NCBI GenBank assembly: GCA_019359115.1
Contig: JAHHHW010000055.1
Span: 1-64,000 of the forward strand
From: Pelatocladus maniniholoensis HA4357-MV3
GTDB taxonomy: Bacteria > Cyanobacteriota > Cyanobacteriia > Cyanobacteriales > Nostocaceae
Reading direction: 5' to 3'
DNA: 64,000 nucleotides
Within the stretch, counting starts at the first letter, position 1. Each line of letters opens with the position of its first letter. Shown here piece after piece: positions 60,273 through 64,000 of the stretch. Under the pieces are notes generated by a model. The model did not search any database. It saw only the letters and a list, made by a program, of their open reading frames with translations, and was not told the DNA's origin. The position numbers and the translations under genes are program-made.

Positions 60273-62060
60273 TCAATCACGCCATCCCAACAAGCGCAAT
60301 CCAGGTACAACTAAGTAATGACTCACTCCCAACCAAAAACTAATTACAACACCTACCAAACCAAAAAATCCTATTTTCCACAATAATTCATGCCAGTTAT
60401 TGCTAAGACTAAAAAAGTCGTTGAATATGGTTGGTGGTAGACCGACATAAAGCAAAAATGCGAACGGTAGTGCTGTACCAAAAGCAGTAACTACAGCATG
60501 GACTATATGATGGCTACGCAGACCTAAGCCCAGGGTTAGGAGTGAAACTGCGGCTAAAATCAAGGCTATCAATCCTTCTCCATCTTCTTTTGGTGTGATT
60601 AATTGCAGAATGAACCAGCCAAATCCATAGCCAAAAATTCCCATCAATGATGCAGCTAAAAACCGTCGTCGTTGTCCGTAACCTCCGGCGGTCACTATTC
60701 CCCACGCAGTACCTAACCCAGCGCCAGCAAACAGAAGAATCTCTGAACCCAGCACAGGCTGATTGTTCCCCAACAACAGAGATAACTGACTAGACAAGGA
60801 TTCGCCAACTTGTTTTCCCCATTCTGTGTGATAGGCCAAAACATAACCAGAAAACGCACCCGCAGCAGCGCCGACGCTGGTGAGAATCATTGTCCAAATG
60901 GTATCCAAACAGGCGCGAATAACTTTAGCGATCGCACCAAATACAAAAATAATAATTTGACCAATGGCTTGGACAAAATTAACAACTGAGTTTTGAATTT
61001 GTTTTCTCAGATCAAAGAAAAATCTGAAAATAGGAGATAATCGAGTGTTGGTGAGAACTAAAGTCACGTTGCGACTGTTTGTCCTGTTTGTCCCCACAGA
61101 ATTTGGTAGTGATTGATCAATCTGTGCTAAACGTCTTTGGATGATAGCTGTATTTTCCGGACGCGATCGCGCTTCTTCCTGGATCATTTCATCGATCAAA
61201 TCTGCTAACTGCGGGTGAACACGACATTGTGAACGCCAGTGCAACTCTCCTGTCAAGGGATCTTCTAAGTCCACCGGATGCTTACCCGTCAGCAACTCAA
61301 TCGTTGTCCTACCCAAAGCATAAAAATCAGCGCTGGGTTCAACATGACCTCCCATCACTTGTTCTGGTGGACTGTAACCAGAAGAAAACAATTTTGTAGA
61401 TCGTGGTTGAGAAACAACATTTGTTGCAGCAAATTGTTTAGCCCCACCAAAATCAATCAGTACCAGCTGATTTGCTTGTCTGACTTTTCTGTGATCAAGA
61501 GGGGATTTAGACAGATTACGCAGCATCAAATTGGAAGGTTTGATATCACGATGAATAATATTGCGTTGGTGCAAATGCTGTAAAATTTCCACAGCTTGGC
61601 TTAACCAATTCAACACCAAATCTTGTGGACATCCGTGAGGATATTGCTTGTATAATATTTCCTCCAAAGTTTGACCATTAATTTTTTCCATCACCAAACA
61701 AGGCAGAGTCTGCTGTCCCTTGCCATGAACCCAAATGCGTTGAAAATAGCCCTCTGACTCGACTTTGGGAACACCTGGATGTCGCAAATTGCTTAAAACT
61801 GATGCTTCTTGGGCAAACAACTCTCGTGCTTTTGGTGAATCTTCTACCAACACCTTTAGCACCCTTTGGGTTTGCGTTTTTTGATCCCAAACAGTATAAA
61901 TTTGAGCAAAGCCTCCCGATCCCAAGCGTTTCATAGGGACATAGCGATCTATCAGCTGTAGAGGCGCACCACAGCAATGGCAGAATTTGTTCCCCCAACG
62001 CTGAGGATAGGGACGCTGACAGTCTGGATTGATGCAGTGAATTTCATTAGAGTTGAACAC
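60273..62060 (-). CDS. Serine/threonine protein kinase with zinc-ribbon start and membrane tail
   Basis: The 595-residue protein begins with a zinc-ribbon motif (CINPDCQ ... FCHCCGAP). The kinase domain follows at about 40-305: LGSGGFAQIYTVW (P-loop), HRDIKPSNLML (catalytic), DFGGAKQF, and SGYSPPEQVMGGHVEP. The C-terminal half (about 355-595) is hydrophobic with several membrane segments. This kinase type is common in cyanobacteria for signal transfer at the membrane. The start is GTG at 62060. Confidence 0.93.
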   Translation of the reverse strand: MFNSNEIHCINPDCQRPYPQRWGNKFCHCCGAPLQLIDRYVPMKRLGSGGFAQIYTVWDQKTQTQRVLKVLVEDSPKARELFAQEASVLSNLRHPGVPKVESEGYFQRIWVHGKGQQTLPCLVMEKINGQTLEEILYKQYPHGCPQDLVLNWLSQAVEILQHLHQRNIIHRDIKPSNLMLRNLSKSPLDHRKVRQANQLVLIDFGGAKQFAATNVVSQPRSTKLFSSGYSPPEQVMGGHVEPSADFYALGRTTIELLTGKHPVDLEDPLTGELHWRSQCRVHPQLADLIDEMIQEEARSRPENTAIIQRRLAQIDQSLPNSVGTNRTNSRNVTLVLTNTRLSPIFRFFFDLRKQIQNSVVNFVQAIGQIIIFVFGAIAKVIRACLDTIWTMILTSVGAAAGAFSGYVLAYHTEWGKQVGESLSSQLSLLLGNNQPVLGSEILLFAGAGLGTAWGIVTAGGYGQRRRFLAASLMGIFGYGFGWFILQLITPKEDGEGLIALILAAVSLLTLGLGLRSHHIVHAVVTAFGTALPFAFLLYVGLPPTIFNDFFSLSNNWHELLWKIGFFGLVGVVISFWLGVSHYLVVPGLRLLGWRD

Positions 62061-62287
62061 AACCGCTCAAAGACAATGGCTGAGTTGATTATAATCAGGG
62101 GATTGGGAATCGGGGATAGGGGTAACGGGGATCGGGATCGGGATCGGGGAAAGGGGAAAGGGAACAAGGAGAAAGGAGAAAGGAGACAAGGAGGACAAGG
62201 AGGAGGATAAACAAAACACTAATCCCTGTTCCTTGTTCCCTGTTCCCTGTTCCTTGTTCCTTGTTCCCTGTTCCCGATCCCCAATCC
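62061..62287. repeat. Dense short tandem repeats
   Basis: GGGATCGGGATCGGGATCGGGG, GGAGAAAGGAGAAAGGAGAC and seven tandem TGTTCCY heptamers (62227-62275) fill the gap between the kinase and ATP-grasp genes. These are the heptamer repeat class of heterocystous cyanobacteria. Confidence 0.85.
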
Positions 62288-63895
62288 CTAACAACTAAAC
62301 CCATCCCAAGCCATGGGAAAAGTATGTTCTAAGACGGAGGAATAGTCTTGATTGTTGCTATAGGTTTCTTCGTCTAAGACTTTAACGACTTTATTATATA
62401 TTTCGTCTGCTTGTTGAGGAGAATCGCCGATGCTAGTTAAGCCTAGCTTGCCAAATTGAGACAGACAACCCATCAAATGAAAAACTGTGCCTGTTTCTGT
62501 GCCAGTATCAAAGTGCAGCCTGTGATGGGCGATGATGTCCATTAAGTCGTTGGGTAAGAGTCCTCGATAACGGTCTTTTTGGAGGTTGTCGGTGGCGATG
62601 TAGTATTTGGGACGTCCTTGCTGGGAGTAAAACAAGCCTGTTGAAAAGTCGTAACGTCCATTGGTTAATAATTTTAAGGTCATAAACGGATGAGTGGTTC
62701 CGCCTTTACGCAAGTTAATTTCTATTGCTTGCAGATCCCACTGGCCATTGTCTTGTTCAACGGCGATAAAATCAACTCCAAATCGTTCGAGTGCGCCTTT
62801 TTCTACTAGCTTCATGCCAATTTTTGTGCCTAACAATTGCAGTTGGACACGATAGGCTTCATCCGCCGGAAATCGACAACCAAGATATATCTGTCCATCA
62901 GGACCGCCAAGAATTTGGTCATGGGTAGAAAGGATTTCCACTTCGCCTAGAGGTGTAATTCTTCCTTGGACACTAGGCGATCGCTTAACTTCACCCTCCA
63001 CAAATGCTTCTACAATTGCGCCTAACTCACCAATCCGTCCTGAAAAGTTTTCCCATGTCTCTTGGCTAGTTTGAAAACTCATTTTTGGCAAGCGATCGCT
63101 AATCGCTGCTAAACGTTCGGTGTGAGAAGCATCAGGAGGTGCGACATCCGCCACTGGTCTTAAGTCTAATAGGGCATTTCCTTCTCCTGAAAAGCCTTCA
63201 TTGAGCTTTACAACCATTCTTTTTAATGTCGGCTGACGTTCCCATAATTGCACAGCAGCTTCTTCTAAATCGGCAACACTGTGAACTAATTCACTACCAT
63301 CTGGATATGGCACGACTGTTTCTGCAAATATTTGGCGGCTACCACTTTTTGTTCCCCAAATCTGTAACTCTGGTGCAGGAGCATACAATGGCACATTTAA
63401 TTTGACAGATAATTCTGCTTCTAATGGTGTGGAATTGTAACAGATCATGAAGGATTTGTCTAATCTTAACGCCTGACGAATACGATGCAGCAAGCGGGGA
63501 CGTTCTAAAATTTTTTGACTGAGAGGTTTTAAGGAAGAATCATAGGTGGAAAGTAACAGCAAACGATTGCGAGCATGGGAAAAGGGTATGCCTGGTAACA
63601 GTTGTAAATAATAGTCGATAATACTAGGATGTAATGGCACAGATGTGACATAAATTAATCGATTGCGGGGATTCCACAAACGAATCAGTGAGAATAATAA
63701 TCGCTCTTCATAGTGTTCGTAACCTTCGACTTTTTTGAGTTCTCGCTGATCAATACTAAGAGAGGGAATAACTAATATATCTACATCACTGCTTTCGGTA
63801 GGACCTTCAATACTTTGCCAGCGATCGCGCAAAGTTAACTGAAGAAATTTGAACGGGTCAGTTTGCTCTATATCAGAAAAGTTTAATGTTTGCAT
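62288..63895 (-). CDS. ATP-grasp family protein (PGM1-like peptide ligase)
   Basis: The 535-residue protein has an N-terminal Rossmann-like part (VDILVIPSLSIDQRELKKVEG) and an ATP-grasp domain at about 215-420. The domain contains MVVKLNEGFSGEGNALLDLR (ATP loop), EAFVEGEVKRSPSVQGRITP and DFIAVEQDNGQWDLQAIEIN with the metal Glu/Asn. It resembles proteins named 'peptide ligase PGM1-related' and probably forms an amide bond using ATP. The substrate is unknown. It may form an operon with the kinase, though 227 bases of repeats lie between. Confidence 0.85.
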   Translation of the reverse strand: MQTLNFSDIEQTDPFKFLQLTLRDRWQSIEGPTESSDVDILVIPSLSIDQRELKKVEGYEHYEERLLFSLIRLWNPRNRLIYVTSVPLHPSIIDYYLQLLPGIPFSHARNRLLLLSTYDSSLKPLSQKILERPRLLHRIRQALRLDKSFMICYNSTPLEAELSVKLNVPLYAPAPELQIWGTKSGSRQIFAETVVPYPDGSELVHSVADLEEAAVQLWERQPTLKRMVVKLNEGFSGEGNALLDLRPVADVAPPDASHTERLAAISDRLPKMSFQTSQETWENFSGRIGELGAIVEAFVEGEVKRSPSVQGRITPLGEVEILSTHDQILGGPDGQIYLGCRFPADEAYRVQLQLLGTKIGMKLVEKGALERFGVDFIAVEQDNGQWDLQAIEINLRKGGTTHPFMTLKLLTNGRYDFSTGLFYSQQGRPKYYIATDNLQKDRYRGLLPNDLMDIIAHHRLHFDTGTETGTVFHLMGCLSQFGKLGLTSIGDSPQQADEIYNKVVKVLDEETYSNNQDYSSVLEHTFPMAWDGFSC

Positions 63896-64000
63896 AATCT
63901 TACCCCTGTGCTGCTACTTTGCTCCCTCAGCGAGATTTCCTAATTTCACATATATCCTAAGTAATAAACCAATGCTGACTGTATGCAACACTTCTTAGAA

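Overview
The window comes from a cyanobacterium, most likely a filamentous, heterocyst-type (Nostocales) species. GCGATCGC (HIP1) octamers occur throughout, in genes and gaps alike. An isolated atpD-atpC (F1 beta-epsilon) pair, carotenoid isomerase, a FurC/PerR-type regulator, DUF3685, an HNH protein of cyanobacterial type and DUF3611 all point the same way. The gaps carry short heptamer repeats (CAGTTAT, TGTTCCY, TTAGTGG), 'GGGGATTGGGAATC'-type repeats and MITE-like inverted repeats, as is typical of that group. I saw no rRNA, tRNA, CRISPR array or complete insertion sequence.

Layout. 1-2.3 kb: a partial gene at the left edge, then atpC and atpD (minus). 2.6-11.3 kb: lemA/TPM pair, an MDR oxidoreductase, two tandem MscS channels, an FtsK-like remnant, and a bactofilin-like/DUF389 membrane pair. 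11.5-14.6 kb: small conserved proteins, an HNH nuclease with a terminator-like hairpin in its leader, a ribbon-helix-helix-like protein and an APC permease. 15.2-19.6 kb: two paralogous GT2 glycosyltransferases, a PIG-L deacetylase, a GNAT enzyme and three very small genes. 19.9-28.3 kb: divergent pbpC and a 1939-residue alpha-2-macroglobulin lipoprotein. 28.4-34.0 kb: DUF4351-like and TM2 proteins, an editing-less threonyl-tRNA synthetase behind an elaborate leader, nested MITEs and trmFO. 34.3-40.3 kb: a Phd/ParE toxin-antitoxin pair, GST with a TetR regulator, an XRE regulator, HU, cobD and a flavoprotein. 40.5-47.9 kb: a DUF3685 protein, a FAD/Rieske protein, furC, crtH with a 20-bp tandem array upstream, and upp. 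48-64 kb: YggT, a frameshifted DUF3611 gene, a YlqF GTPase, a VOC protein, an M41-like protease, a diguanylate cyclase, a metal-binding chaperone, alaS, an M20 amidohydrolase, a pentapeptide protein, a Ser/Thr kinase and an ATP-grasp protein.

The most striking system is the leader of the threonyl-tRNA synthetase paralogue (29943-30337). A sigma70-type promoter is followed by two successive modules. Each consists of a short reading frame with a run of threonine codons (seven, then six), then an intrinsic terminator. Each also shows segments able to form mutually exclusive hairpins. This looks like tandem ribosome-mediated transcription attenuation that senses threonyl-tRNA charging.

A second theme is repeat DNA inside genes. 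A 32-bp palindrome (half-site TTGTAGAGACGTTACA) and degenerate relatives are inserted in the same reading frame twice in the macroglobulin gene and once in alaS, with another relative in a gap. Purine-rich intergenic repeats also appear to encode a linker in the macroglobulin and the N-terminus of crtH. All functional calls are from reading the sequence; no database search or folding program was run.
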